A stretch of DNA of 64,000 nt from Corallium rubrum (taxonomy: Eukaryota; Cnidaria; Anthozoa; Scleralcyonacea; Coralliidae): contig OZ036014.1 in NCBI GenBank assembly GCA_964035015.1, forward strand, positions 458,501-522,500, written 5' to 3'. How positions within the stretch are numbered: position 1 is the stretch's first letter; every line of letters begins with the position of its first letter. A model generated the notes under the pieces. It made no database searches. It was not told where the DNA came from and saw only the letters and a list, made by a program, of their open reading frames with translations. A program made the position numbers and the translations under genes. Shown one piece after another: positions 1 through 13,029 of the stretch.

Positions 1-174
1 TTCAATCTGAAATCTGAATATATATAGTAATTTTGGAACATAAACGTATAAAACATATCCCCATGAGTCCACGACAATGGCGACATATGGTGTATTCATA
101 TATGAATACACCACATATTTGGGTATTTTGTTTGGTAATTTACATCCTTCAAAACTCAAAATGCAGGAAATGCT

Positions 175-290
175 ATTTCAGAGACTCTAAAATTCAAAAT
201 TTTTCCGGGGGGCCATGCCCCCGGACCCCCCTGGAAATTTATCGCATCTTCGGCGCTCCCCTGCCCCCACGTAGTAAGTCAGGTTGGTAG
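175..290. repeat. Fragment of a G/C-rich MITE end family
   Basis: gccatgcccccggacccc and surrounding sequence recur at 9890-9960, 28690-28770, 59190-59280, 62830-62950 and 63400-63640, marking a dispersed family related to the CAGGGACGTAGCCAGG MITEs. Confidence 0.6.
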
Positions 291-324
291 TAAGTATTAC
301 CCAGACGATTTTACTCGTTAAGGG

Positions 325-1040
325 AAGACCCCTGGTATATACACAGGGAGCCCATCTTAATGGCAGAGCGTGGGCACCCTGTGGCACACTCGATCGTGGT
401 GTGTTTAGGAAAATAATAAAGGGATGAAACACGAATTCTTCCTTGTTTTGAAACATCGTTTTAAGCGCCTATAGGTATTAAAATTGTAAGACAATTGAGC
501 GAAGTAGTTGTGATAATGATTCATTTATCAAAATATAATCAAAATGAGGCAACATCTCACCTTTTAGCCGTGATTTTGCAGCTAAATTACATATCGTATT
601 TTCGAGAGATGTGTTCCGCAAGTAGCTAGGACACTACATCATCGTTGACACTTCGGATAGCTACGAAATCCTACGATAAGCTTTTCGGATAAAGCGGAAA
701 GTCTCAGGATTATTGATTTATTGCACATTGATCTGACTCTGAGTTTCAGTAGGTTTCAGTATTCCAACGGTGGCTCCCGACGATACGAGATGTCCTGGCT
801 ACTTGCGGAACACATCATTCTACGTTGAACGTTTGGTGTTTCATCCCTTATATTTTTTCCTCTCCCTCCCCCCCTTTCCCCCCGTTTTTCCCTTTTTTCC
901 GCCTTTTTCCCGCTTCCGGTAACCGTTTTTCGTTTTTTTAAATCCCCCTGCCACAGTCCCCCGCGCGTCTTTCGAGTCTGCCACAAGGTGCCCACGCGCT
1001 GCCAAGATGGGCTCCCTGTGGTATATATAGTCAAGGAATT
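325..1040. repeat. Nested inverted repeats, decayed foldback
   Basis: cacagggagcccatctta near 343 pairs with the complement near 1005; gatgtgttccgcaagtagct at 607 pairs with the complement at 788-815; gggatgaaacac near 420 pairs with gtgtttcatccc near 838. No gene. A C/T-rich tract lies at 850-930. Confidence 0.55.
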
Positions 1041-1233
1041 AAGGCAGGTTTCCATTCAGGAATTTTTTTCTCAGGACAGGAATGAACATTGAGGAATTAG
1101 TTTCCTTTGTGTTAAAAGAGAATTCACAAAACCAAGCAATTTTCTTGTTCTTTCTTGTTCTGCCCGCTTGACTGCAAAAGTATTGCAATGATTAATTCTT
1201 CATGCATAATTATTCCACCATTTTCTTTTACAG

Positions 1234-1541
1234 AAACTTAATTGTGCCAAGCCAAAATTTTCTCCGAAACGACAGAACGAGAATGAGGTAATTTACAAGA
1301 ATACAATTTCTTATGTATATTTTGTCTGCTCTTGATACTAATTCTTTAATTTCAGAGACAAGAACATTTAAAAGTGCTCACCGACAGGTATTTAGAACGA
1401 CTTGACGCACAAGAGAAGCAACGATATTGCACAATGCATGACATGGAAGATTGCAAAGCAGAACTTCTCAATTGCAAAGCAGAACTTCTCAATTGCAAAG
1501 CAGAAATTCTCAAAGCTATTAAAGAATGTATTGAACGAAAG
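1234..1541 (+). pseudogene. Two-exon fragment of a coiled-coil protein, possibly a Harbinger-associated Myb/SANT-like protein
   Basis: Exon 1234-1287 (acceptor ...tcttttacag, donor gtaatt) encodes KLNCAKPKFSPKRQNENE. Exon 1356-1541 (acceptor ...aatttcag, donor gtaact) continues in phase with [21 protein letters not shown] three-fold [14 protein letters not shown] repeat follows, then [10 protein letters not shown]. The sequence resembles the helical tail of Myb/SANT-like transposon partners, a weak family guess. No N-terminal domain or terminal stop exon was found; downstream is a T/C-rich tract and (ATCC)n. Confidence 0.5.
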
Positions 1542-1697
1542 GTAACTGGACCATACTCTACGCAGAGCGAGCTTGAATTAGATTTAACATCGTTCTTTCG
1601 TTCGTTCCTTCATTCCTCCTTTCCTTCCTGCCCTCCTTTCTTCCTTCCTTCTTTCCTTTTTTCCTTCCTTCATTCTTTCCTTTTTTCCTTCCTTCCT

Positions 1698-1945
1698 TCA
1701 TTCATCCATCCATCCATCCATCCATCCATCCATTCATCCATCCATCCATCCATCCATCCATCCATCCATCCATCCATCCATCCATCCATCCATCCATCCA
1801 TCCATCCATCCATCCATCCATCCATCCATCCATCCATCCATCCATCCATCCATCCATCCATCCATCCATCCATCCATCCATCCATCCATCCATCCATCCA
1901 TCCATCCATCCATCCATCCATCCATCCATCCATCCATCCATCCAC
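1698..1945. repeat. (ATCC)n microsatellite
   Basis: About 60 tetramers, with two point variants, preceded by a C/T-rich tract (1590-1697). ORFs here are artefacts. Confidence 0.95.
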
Positions 1946-4900
1946 AGAATAAGGATCAACCAGAAGTCCAACTCGCGGAAAAAAGTGTCCCATTATTTTT
2001 ATGCGTATGCGCCAGTCCGCCATTTTGAAAGTAAGTGCACCCAGGCAATTATCCCCCTCGTCCTTACGACCCTCGGGCTCCTATAGTCAATTACTCTTGG
2101 CCTTCTTGTGACCTTGTAATTAACTTTATATTGTTATCTATATATATAAATAATATTTAGTTAAGTAAACAAGTAATTTACTTTAGAAAACGATTCTTTG
2201 GAGATAAAATTCTTTGACCACGAGGTTATTAAAACTTCAGTACGCGGATACTACGGGTAAAAGTCCGTGGCAAAAAAGTCCTGTACTCACGAAGCGGGTT
2301 TTACATTTCTCGATTAATGCCGACACATTTGTTTATAAAAGAAGATGGCTAAAATTTACGGAACTACGCATTGTTGAAATACATCGGGTACGTATGTTGT
2401 TAGAAATTTTATAAGCTTTCATTCGGTATATAGTTCAAATCATAGTGTTACCTGTAACTTTTCAAAATGTTCAAAATGTTCTGACCATTGACCATAAAAG
2501 TTTTAATATTTTTTCATATATTCAAAAGGTATGATCACTAATTTGCACCAAAAACGTTTTCAACTTCAACTAGAAATCTGCAAACTTTTCCATCCCTTTC
2601 ATATTTGAATTAGCTTCTGTTCAAGAAATATCTTAGGTCTATGCCAGAAGTCTTTCTGAGGTTATAGCAAACACCAAAACAACAAAAGGCAAAACAAACT
2701 TAAGAAATTCATCCATATCAGACGGTCCACGTCAAAATAATGGGTTTTTTTCATATTTTAAAATACTTCCCAGCAAGAAAATTAAAAGTTCTGACATGAA
2801 TAGCACTTGACAGTACCCTTTGTTTAATATCTTGTTCAGGGCTGTGCGTTTAGTATTTAAAAACAAAATCCAAAATTCTATAATCCCATTATATAATTCT
2901 TATTTTAAGAGCAATGGTGAGAACATTTTGAACATTTTAAAAAGTTACAGGTAACACAAAAATTTGAACTATATACCGAATGAAAGCTTATAAAATTTCT
3001 AACAACATACGTGCCCGATGTATTTCAACAATGCGTAGTTGCGAAAATTTTAGCCATCTTTTTCTATAAACAAATGTGTCGGCAAAATCGAGAAATGTAA
3101 AACCCGCTTCGTGAGTACAGGACTTTTTTGCCACGAACTTTTACCCGTAGTATCCGCGTACTGAAGTTTTAATAACCTCGTGGTCAAAGAATTTCATCTC
3201 CAACGAAACGTTTTCTAAAGTAAATTACTTATTTTTACTTAACTAAATATTATTTATATATAGAGAGAACAATATAAATTTAATTAAAGGTCACACCAAG
3301 GCCAAGAGTAATTGAATACAGGAGCCCGAGGGTCGCAAGGACGAGAGGGCTAATTTCCCGGGTGCACTTACTTTCAAAATGGCGCCGGGATCGCGAGCAT
3401 AGAGATCATATAAATACTACAGGGGGCATCCAATCCTAATTTCAGCCAACCACAGGTAACCAATTGAAGGCTGCCATCTTGGATAAATTGGTTGGCAAAA
3501 CAACGATGCCTGGATGAAATCTGTTGGTTCCAGGCCTTTTTTCTGTATCCGAAGCTAATTTTACATTTCTTGCTTATCTCGCCACATTTGTTTATGGAAA
3601 AAGAAGGTGGAAAACTCACGAACTACGTATTGTTAAAATACATCGTGTACGTATGTTGTCACAAATTTCATAAGCTTTTGTTTCATATGTAGTTGAAGTT
3701 TCTTCGTTCTGTAGCGTTTTAAAACGTTCAAAATGGTCACACCTTTGTTCGTCAAATGATGAGAAATGGACTTATCACAAGTGCTTAGAATTTTGGCTAT
3801 TGTTTTTAAAATACTTATCGCACAACCCTGAGCAATATATCAAACAGAACATATTGTAAAATTCAATTTCTGGTAGAACTTTTAAGTTCTTATCTGAACC
3901 AGAAGTGTTCTAAAATTGTGAAAACATTTGTCATTTTGATCTGGCCTGGGTGAAGTTGGTCAATGTGGGAAGCATTTTTGCAATTTTGGTGTTTGCTTTT
4001 ATCTATAACTTTTGGAATACTTTAGGTATGAATTTAAAGCTAATTTAAATCATGAAGCTTTGTTTTTAAACATATCAGAAGTTTTATACTATCTTAACTT
4101 ATAGCTTTAGTTCTGGGAAAAGATCAAAATGACAAATGTTTTCACAATTTTAGAACACTTCTGGTTCAGATAAGAACTTAAAAGTTCTACCAGAAATTGA
4201 ATTTTACAATATGTTCTGTTTGATATATTGCTCAAGGTTGTGCGATAAGTATTTTAAAAACAATAGCCAAAATTCTAAGCACTTGTGATAAGTCCATTTC
4301 TCATCATTTGACGAACAAAGGTGTGAACATTTTGAACGTTTTAAAACGCTACAGATAACGAAGAAACTTCAACTATATATAAAACAAAAGCTTATGAAAT
4401 TTGTGACAACATACGGAGTTTTCCACCTTCTTTTTCCATAAACAAATGTGGCGAGATAAACAAGAAATGTAAAATTAGCTTCGGATATAGAAAAAATAGG
4501 TACGCAATGCGTACATGCGTCTACGTTTAGGGTTACAGTGTACATCTTTGCAATCACGTGACATTGGACGCCATCTTGCTAAAATAAACATGATGGTGAC
4601 TGGTGTGTCAACAGTGAATGCCAAGCCAAAAATTAACCAATATGATGGGGATGTATCTATCACATAATCTGATTTTTCTCATGATACATATAATTTAATA
4701 ACAACTACATGTATAGTAATTGTGATAAGGCATAACTGACTACTACCTGTATACTAAGTAAATCCACCTTACATGTACCAGGAGGAAAATTGAGTCCAGT
4801 TAATCCGATCATGTGAATGGACCTTTGGTTGCAATAATCATCAAAGACACTGACAGGCAGTGTAAATGTGTAATTAATATAACAGGGGACATAGCAATAT

Positions 4901-5274
4901 ACCAAATCAGGAAATAGCCAATTTAATTTGCTAAAATACATATTAAGAACTTTTCAGAATGTTTGTTGATATTTGACTAGTTTAGCATGAGAATTTTCTG
5001 CTATGTGTATACACATGCAGAAATAGTACTGTCATAATAAGTTACATACTGGTTACATCCTGTCTGCATATCATTGCACTCAACAACAGTTAAAACTGAG
5101 ACAGATTGTTTGCCCTCACTAAAACTGGCAGATTTTTGACCTTGGTCAATTACATAAACAAAGGATCCAGGATTTTCGTCGATGTTAGTTACTTTCCTCA
5201 GTAATAATGCAACATACTTACACAATATATAACAGACATTTGGACGTTTGTCAAGCTCAATTACTCAGAAAAAA

Positions 5275-5370
5275 TTTCTGAGCCCCAGACAGGGTTCAAA
5301 CCTGCAACCTTCTAATGACTGGTTTAGATGCTGTAACCATTGAGAGGGTCAGATGGAGAGCTACAGTAAG
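5275..5370 (-). mobile_element. Degenerate tRNA-SINE-like fragment
   Basis: On the minus strand gtagctct ... agaaggttgcaggtttgaac cctgtctggggctcag resembles a degraded box A and box B. Similar pieces: 24640-24720, 42452-42535, 60630-60690. Confidence 0.4.
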
Positions 5371-6013
5371 GTTGCAAATTCATAGTCATAGTGCTCCTAA
5401 CGGTAGATAATTCCCTACACAGATAATGTCTGATCAGAATGTCACCACTAACACATTGGTTCCTGTACAACAACTGTCACAAGCTATGAACACATGTCAG
5501 TCAATATTTCTAAAACAGAAAACAAAAAAATCAGTCATTTAGGGAAGAATATATATAAGTATCTATGAAGCAAAAAAGTGTTATTAATAATAAATCGTGG
5601 TAGGAGCATTTACTAAGAGTTTAATTTTTGATTCCATTTTTGAAGAAATGGATCGCTTGGTTGCACTGCTTTATAACATATACAGTTGCACATTTAATAA
5701 AATATAAGCTTGCAGTACAGTGTATACTATTTTGACGCCTTTCTATATTTATTTTTGAAACTATAAACATTTTTGTGTAGATCTGTAACTGTCGGGCTTA
5801 CAGTAACGTTGAGGACAAAATGCCTTGAGTTAAAGTAAAACAACTGCAAATAGATATTTCCTTTTAAACAACTATTTCATGAGTCTGATGATATATACAA
5901 GATATACAACCTAAAAGATAGCCCAGTACAACAGTATAAGTTATAATTACTTCCTTACCTTGATAAAATCTCCCCAAAATCAAAAGAAACAACTCGTTTT
6001 CAATGACTCAATC

Positions 6014-7584
6014 ACAGAATAAGGATCAACCAGAAGTCCAACTCGCGGAAAAAAGTGTCCCATTATTTTTATGCGCATGCGCCAGTCGGCCATTTTGAAA
6101 GTAAGTGCACCCGGAAAATTATCCCTCTCGTCCTTACGACCCTCGGGCTCCTGTATTCAATTACTCTTGGCCTTCTTGTGACCTTTTATTTAACTTTATA
6201 TTGTTATCTATACATATACAAATAATATTAATTAAGTAATAAGTAATTTACTTTAGAAAACGTTTCGTTGGAGATGAAATTCTTTGACCACGAAGTTATT
6301 AAAACTTCGGTACGTGGATACTACGGGTAAAAGTCCGTGGCAAAAAAGTCCTGTACTCACGAAGTTGAGTTTTACATTTCTCGATGATGCCGACACACTT
6401 GTTTATGGAGAAAGATGGCTAAAAATTTCGGAACTACGCATTGTTGAAATACATCGAGTACGTATGTTGTTAGAAATTTCATAAGCTTTCATTCGGTATA
6501 TAGTTCAAATCATAGTGTTACCTGTAACTTTTTAAAATGTTCAAAATGTTCTGACCATTGACCATAAAAGTTTTAATATTTTTTCATATGTTCAAAAGGT
6601 ATGATCACTAACCAAAAACATTTTCAACTTCAACTAGAAATCTGCAAACTTTTCCACTCCTTTCATATTTGAATTAGCTGCTGTTCAAGAAATATCTTAA
6701 GTTCATGCCAGAAGTCTTTCTGAGGTTATAGCAAACACCAAAACAACAAAAGGCAAAACAAACTTAAGAAATTCAACCATTTCAGACGGTCCACGTCAAA
6801 ATAATGATGGTTTTTTCATATTTTAAAATACTTCCCAGCAAGAAAATTAAAAGTTCTGACATGAATAGCACTTTACAGTACCCTTTGTTTAAAATCTTGT
6901 TCAGGGCTGTGCGTTTAGTATTTAAAAACAAAATCCAAAATTCTATAACACTTGTGAGGAGTCCATTTCCCATTATATAATTCTTACTTTACGAGCAATG
7001 GTGAGAACATTTTGAACATTTTAAAAAGTTACATGTAACACTAAAATTTGAACTATATACCGAATGAAAGCTTATAAATTTCTAACAACATACGTACCCC
7101 ATGTATTTCAACAATGCATAGTTGCGAAAATTTTAGCCATCTTTTTCTATAAACAAATGTGTCGGCAAAATCGAGAAATGTAAAACCCGCTTCGTGAGTA
7201 CAGGACTTTTTTGCCACGGACTTTTACCCGTAGTATCCGCGTACTGAAGTTTTAATAACCTCGTGGTCAAAGAATTTCATCTCCAACGAGACGTTTTCTA
7301 AAGTAAATTACTTGTTTACTTAATTAAATATTATTTATATAGATAGATAACAATATAAAGTTAATTAAAGGTCACACCAAGGCCAAGAGTAATTGAATAC
7401 AGGAGCCCGAGGGTCGCAAGGACGAGAGGGCTAATTTCCCGGGTGCACTTACTTTCAAAATGGCGCCGGGATCGCGAGGCCGACATTTCCCGAGGACGCT
7501 TACATCAAAGCAGGGCGTCTATAAGATACGCCCTGATCAAAGGTGCCGACAGAGAGTTGGACTTCTGGTTGATCCTTATTCTGT
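6014..7584. mobile_element. Foldback element copy 2, innermost of three nested elements
   Basis: 1571 bp with the same terminal repeat as copy 1 and a clean 9-bp target duplication GACTCAATC (6005-6013, 7585-7593). The 9-bp duplication fits MULE-type mobilisation. Inner arms 6060-6530 and 7010-7460 are inverted copies. No coding capacity. Confidence 0.88.
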
Positions 7585-8053
7585 GACTCAATCGTTCGTA
7601 GGACATGCGGCAGAAAGCTGTTGACGCCATATTCACTAAATCACATTACACACATAGCTACATCGGAAAACATCGGTACACCTTCGCTTATATTGGCTAT
7701 GTAATTCGCTCCGAACGTTTCGCGCGCCGATGAATCTGATAGAGGAAAACCTATTACGTCACAAAAGTGACAATACACAGCCAGATAGGTTTTTACGGGT
7801 ACATAACGTCTACTGTTGCTATAGCAACGTAGACGCAAAAAGGCCTGGAACCAAGAAATTTCATCCGGGCATCAATGTTTTGCCAACCAATTTATCCAAG
7901 ATGGCAGCCTTCAATTGGTTACCTGATTTATCCCCCAATGCCCCCTCTAGTTTATATATGATCTCTATGATCGCGAGGCCGACATTTCCCAAGGACGCTT
8001 ACATCAAAGGTGCCGACAGAGAGTTGGACTTCTGGTTGATCCTTATTCTGTGA

Positions 8054-10080
8054 TCCACCATCCACCCATCCTGTATTTATGGTCAGCGGTAGTATGATGG
8101 AAGAAACAACCAAAATCCCGGGGGGATACTCTCGTATATAAGGGATATGGGCATTGGGGCCAAAAATACGAGGGAAATTAAAGGTCGCCATTGGAGGGGG
8201 AAAACGGGCTAAAAATTCATCTAAAACAAGCCTTTTACTAAATTTTCATCACGATTTTTAAGAAAATAAAACTTTTAGAATTTTTGGTCTTACTATTATA
8301 AATTCTTACTATAGTTCTATTATCGTTGTTGATTGGATATAAATTGTGGCCGCCATTTTGAAGTACCCATTCGCGCGTATTGGCAAGTCTCATGGGCAAG
8401 TCTTCAAAGGGCCTGGATACTAGCTTCTCCCCTCTAATGGAGCCGTTCAATATTCCTCGCACATTTGCCGACATTAGCCGTTCAATATTCCTCAGACTGG
8501 ACTCAACATAGGAATGCCTCCACTAGTATTATATTATGATCTCTATGGATACGGCTACGCGCCTCCCTATAGGGTATGGTTTTCGAGCTCCGGGGTCTGT
8601 ACCCTACGAGTCAGAGCCCCTTTCCGACCTACGCAAGCTTCGGGGGAAAGTGGGCTCCGCCAACAAACTCGATATTTCTTTTTGAGCATGCGTGAACGGT
8701 TGCCAAGATACTATTTTGGGCCCAAGCTCTAATGCGTTACTTCTTATTTTCCTGCTTACGCGTGTTTGTAGACTAGAACTTGTTTGACCAGTTTAAAACC
8801 TGACTGACTCGCCCCAAACTTGGGGCTAAGATCGAGTTTGTTGGCAGAGCCCACTTTCCCCCGAAGCTTGCGTAGGTTGTAAAGGGGCTCTGACTCGCAG
8901 GGTACGGGGTCTGGGATAGGGTATACAAATTATTACCCTGCCAGAGGGTTTTTTGGGGGAGAATTTTTTGGGAAAATCTCTAAGTTGGAAAAATCTCTAA
9001 ATTGGAAAAAAATCTTATAAAATTATATATTTATTCATTTATCTAATTATTCATTTATCTATTTATTTATTTATTCATTCATTCATCCATCCATTTGTTC
9101 ATTCATTGCGGCTAAAAGCTCAGTTATTTTTTAGTTTTTTTATCTTCATTTTTCTGGTTGAACATACGATAATTAGAACAATTAAAAAAGTATTTATAAT
9201 ATTGCATTTGTTTTTCACTTAATTCATTAGGATCAACCATCAAGCCAGAATTCAACTTCAAATTCTCCAACCGTTGAATATATTATTAGGAGAACCAGTG
9301 TTTAACATTAACAGCCAAAGTCCTAGACATGGAAAATTCTTTTCGTGTTGTCTAAGTGCAAATATCTCAACGTATAGACGGATAATAATAGTTTAGTATA
9401 GGTCAGGCGCGCAACGAGGGGGGGGGGGGGGTTGGTTGGTTGGAGGGGGCGATCGCCCCACCCCCAGTTTGGGGTGCGATGGAAATTTTGGAGGTCAAAA
9501 GTTACTTTTACTCTTTTTTGGGCCTTTGAGTTTTGCCGTTTTTATACTGAACTTTGAAGATACGAAGTTCCAAATTTATAGAATTTGCAAAAGAGTTTGT
9601 CATGATCTTCTTTTCTCCTTACGTTTTATGCAAATGTCGTGACTCCTGGGGATACTGATCGCCATTTTGAGGTCTGGTGTGGGTAGAGTACAGTGGTCAC
9701 CATTGAATATTGAGATTGTATAATACTTCGAACCAAGACAATACCAAGTCAACACTCTATTGCTCGAACATGAGCACAATTAAAACCTGAAAGAAAACTG
9801 TGCCCACGATCAATACGTTATTTTGGCTAATTGACACTTACAAATTATCAAAAATTTTCTAATTTAAAGCTTTTATATTTTGCTCAAAAGTTTCCTCAGA
9901 ATGCAGGGAATGGCGTTTTAGAGCCCAAAGTTCAAAAATTTTCGGGAGGGCATGCCCCTGTGGTAAAACAACCCCCCTTTCAAAAATCCTGGTTGCGCTC
10001 TTGGTATAGGTTGATTAATGGTCACGAGTGTGATATGGCATTTAACATCGTGAGTGAAGCTTAATAGCCACGAGGGGCCG
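8054..10080. other. No gene seen; MITE at 8600-8905 and repeat fragments
   Basis: Apart from the MITE, I see AT-rich sequence, a short attcattcatcc-type tract (9040-9105), a poly-G run (9419-9430) and a GCATGCCCC family fragment (9890-9965). No ORF here looks like protein-coding exon sequence. Confidence 0.6.
8600..8905. mobile_element. MITE TACCCTACGAGTCAGAGCCC with 8-bp duplication
   Basis: Inverted ends of about 75 bp; duplication GGGGTCTG at 8592-8599 and 8906-8913. A related element lies at 55582-56180. Confidence 0.8.
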
Positions 10081-11128
10081 TATTAAAGACTTATTAGAGA
10101 GCTTAAGCATACAGGCGTTTTAGAGCCACGGACGGCGATTGAATTCAATAGCATTTTTCATTCAAAACAATGATAATGAGCAATTTAAAATCCCAAGAGC
10201 AAAGAGAACGCCGTCGTCGTTCTACACAAGACGTCATTGAGAGCATTTTCACGTTCTTGAGACGACGGGAACTTCTAGAACGTTGAGCCGCCTGTCATCG
10301 TTGTTTTACTACAATGAGACGTACTTTTAAAGTAGACTGAAACTTGTACTTTAAGGGGGATAATTTCATTACATTACAATATAAAATAAAGGATCTGTAT
10401 TTTTATATAAAGATGAAATTTAAGCTGATGAGCTAACAGTTTAGATATGTGATTATTCATAGCCTTTGTTTTGGGTAAAAAAGTCTTTTCAAAGAATACG
10501 CGGTTCAGTAGTTCTGTATTGTATTCCTGTTCTTCCGGTCACCGTCCGTGTCTCAAAAACGCCTAATATGCTTAAGCTCTCTAGTAACCGAGTGCGAGGT
10601 CTGTTCGGGAAAGTATTTGCCTGAGGTTTTCGTACAGACCGAGCGACGAAGGAGCGAGGTTTGTGCGATAAAACCGAGGGCAAATGCTTTCCAGTACAGA
10701 CCGAGCAAACGAAGTTAATAAGGAATTTATTATATGACTATTGGTTCTTTTTATTTTAAAGCTTCGAGCGTTGTTTTCGTCTTCGGAGTATGCTGTTTAC
10801 CTTACCTGTTGACTTTTTCGTGTCGCTTCTTGGCCTTCTTATTTACACCAGTTCGGCTTTTATTTGTCGTGTTTTCAGATAAACAGCTTTAAAGGAAACC
10901 AGCAGTGATGTTCCAACACATTTTATTGTTCAGAATATTTGAATAAAGATACCTATTTCTCTTTTATTTGTATTCAAATCAACTCAGAAATGTTCCCGCC
11001 AAAACTTACAGGGCCGAGAAAAAAGCGTATTGACCGGTCGGTCAATATCGTAAAATCCCGACCTCTCAGGAACCAATCAGCGTGCGTCGTTTTGCGTACG
11101 GACCGGAAATCAAACCCAGCCATATAAT
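10081..11128. mobile_element. Truncated second copy of the TTAAGGAC foldback, split by a smaller foldback
   Basis: 10081-10095 and 10583-11128 together match the left part and middle of 24090-25279. The intervening 10096-10583 is a separate insertion. The right arm is missing. Confidence 0.65.
10096..10583. mobile_element. Foldback MITE GAGAGCTTAAGCAT
   Basis: About 488 bp with inverted ends (gagagcttaagcatacaggc and gcctaatatgcttaagctctc). It interrupts the ttattaaccgag motif of the host repeat; a 3-bp duplication (tta/gta) is possible but not exact. Confidence 0.65.
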
Positions 11129-11230
11129 AAAATCATCTTACCCCATGACACACTCAAAATTACATGAGAAGGCAATAGCTGATTGAAAGCAAGGTTAAAA
11201 CACATTAAACGATAAAATGCTTTGTTTCAG

Positions 11231-11405
11231 ACCCCGTTTACACGATGCCGGTACAATTTGAAAACGGAACAAAATCATGCCGTTTAGGCCTTGCGTTTAC
11301 ACGATACTGGCACAAAAATAACATGAAATGTTATATGCTGTATTTGCATAGCGGCATGATTTTGTTCCGTTTTCAAATTGTACCGGCATCGTGTAAACGG
11401 GGTCT
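11231..11405. mobile_element. Harbinger-like MITE GACCCCGTTTACACGATGCC, copy 1
   Basis: Nearly perfect inverted repeat of about 55 bp per arm, flanked by a 3-bp TCA duplication. A second copy is at 16170-16339. 3-bp duplications fit PIF/Harbinger. Confidence 0.75.
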
Positions 11406-11867
11406 CAGTGAATGTTCATTGTGAATGAAAGCCATTTACTGTTTAAATTAGCAGTGTTAATCTCATTTGTATATGCATAGCGTGATAAGTCGGTTATCCG
11501 AGTGGGAAACTTTTTTTTTTACCCCACAATTTCCCTTTCTTCAAAGCCCTGCCCCTTGACGTCGTTTAAGACAGTTGGAACAATGAATTTTGGGTGTGCC
11601 ATGGGATAAGCGCAAATATCTCAACGTATATACGGATAATAATAGTTTAGAAAAGTGTCGAAACAACTTGAACTTTGTGACGAATTCATGTGTAGTTAAT
11701 AATTTTCATGTAGTTTAAGATTTGTATTTAGTCATTAGAGATGAATCACAGTCGCTACTGCGTATTTACGAAGTTTGTTTGTGTTGTCGATGTTCACTGT
11801 TTTCATAGGTAAATTAAATTTGAAACCCGCGTTTCTAAGGTTACCACGACTTGGTTTTCTCAACTGT

Positions 11868-12455
11868 GATGATAATCATGACGTCATGAACACGATGATT
11901 ATGACGATTGTGACGTCACTAAAAATAACCATGACGTCATGATAATCATGACGTCGTGATTACAACGATTGTGACGTCATCGTGATGACGATTTTGACGT
12001 CACTAAAGACAACCATGACGTCATGATGATCATGACATGAGAACGATTGTGACGTCACTAAAGATAACCATGACGTCATGATGACGATCATGACATCATG
12101 AGAACGATTGTGACGTCACTGAAGATACCATGACGTCATGATGATAATCATGACGTCGTGATGATGGTGATGTCATTATGAGGATAATCGTGGCCTCATG
12201 ATCACGATTGTGACATAACTGAAGATAATCGTGACGTCATAATAATCATAACGTCGTGATGATCATGACGATTGTGACGTCACCGAAGATAATCACGACG
12301 TCATAATAATGATCATGACGTCGTGATGGTGGTGGTGATGACGTCACTATGATAATCGTGACGTCATAACGATGATAATCAAGACAATTGTGACATCACT
12401 GAAAATAACATCACGATGATGCTCATGACGTCATGGCGATAATCATGACGTCTTG
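11868..12455. repeat. Minisatellite rich in TGACGTCA palindromes
   Basis: Irregular repeats of about 20-45 bp built of atgacgtcatgatgataatc-like units. I count about 15 exact TGACGTCA octamers, plus TGACGTCG and TGACATCA variants. TGACGTCA is the full CREB/ATF site. It lies about 1.1 kb beyond the 3' end of EXD3. Confidence 0.85.
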
Positions 12456-12622
12456 ATCACCAGCCAATAAAATTGCGTCTTGTAAATCGTTCCAGTCCAC
12501 CTCGGTCACCTTTGCGAAACAAACTGCAAGTAATTTGCATAGTGTAACATCCCTAATCATGCAACAGATCTAGCCGTTGTCGGACAAGTTTGACCAAAAG
12601 CTGTGAAGTGTAACGCCAACAC

Positions 12623-12676
12623 GATTTCGAAACCCGATAGTATATAGATAATACATTATCGGGTTTCGAAATCGGG
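12623..12676. repeat. Hairpin ATTTCGAAACCCGATA
   Basis: Perfect 16-20 bp arms around a short AT loop. No promoter or U tract suggests a specific role. Confidence 0.6.
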
Positions 12677-13029
12677 TAGAGGCTGCACGCAGGCTACGCT
12701 AACACTACCTTTATTATATTAATAAAAGAGTGCCATCAACGTAGAACCAAGGTAGATGATGATAATGCCATCTTTCAGTAATGGTTCGACTATTCTTAGG
12801 CTTCGATCTCGTGACTTTGTGCTTGAGATTTAATTTCGATTTCCAGATGGTGCAACCTAGCACAACGCCAGTAGCCAGCATACGGCATTTTCCAACAGGA
12901 ACGTAGACAAATAGAGTATCCAAATATCATGAAAAGATTTTGAAATAATAATTGACCTTGTCATTTGCTTTTGACCACCATCAACCATCTAAAGAATTCA
13001 TCTTTCGTTTACAGGACAATAGGGTCAAT

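Larger units (their letters stand above)
3398..7969. mobile_element. hAT-like element nested in foldback copy 1
   Basis: Terminal inverted repeat CATAGAGATCATATA at 3398 with its reverse complement ending 7969; similarity extends over 100 bp (3400-3530 against 7840-7965). Target duplication ATCGCGAG at 3390-3397 and 7970-7977. No transposase was found in it. Internal inverted blocks lie at about 3540-3780 and 4260-4490. About 3.0 kb without the element nested within. Confidence 0.82.
1946..8052. mobile_element. Foldback element copy 1, outermost of three nested elements
   Basis: Ends are ACAGAATAAGGATCAACCAG at 1946 and its reverse complement up to 8052. Inside the left end, 1980-2460 and about 2920-3390 are inverted copies. 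It inserted beside the (ATCC)n microsatellite, so the target duplication cannot be read cleanly (atcca-like on both sides). It is split by the element at 3398-7969. Confidence 0.75.

Noticed and set aside
1670-2023. MDGW repeat ORFs
   Set aside because: Translation of (ATCC)n.
7730-8053. 107-codon ORF
   Set aside because: It lies in the inverted ends of the nested elements and crosses an insertion junction; no protein-like composition.
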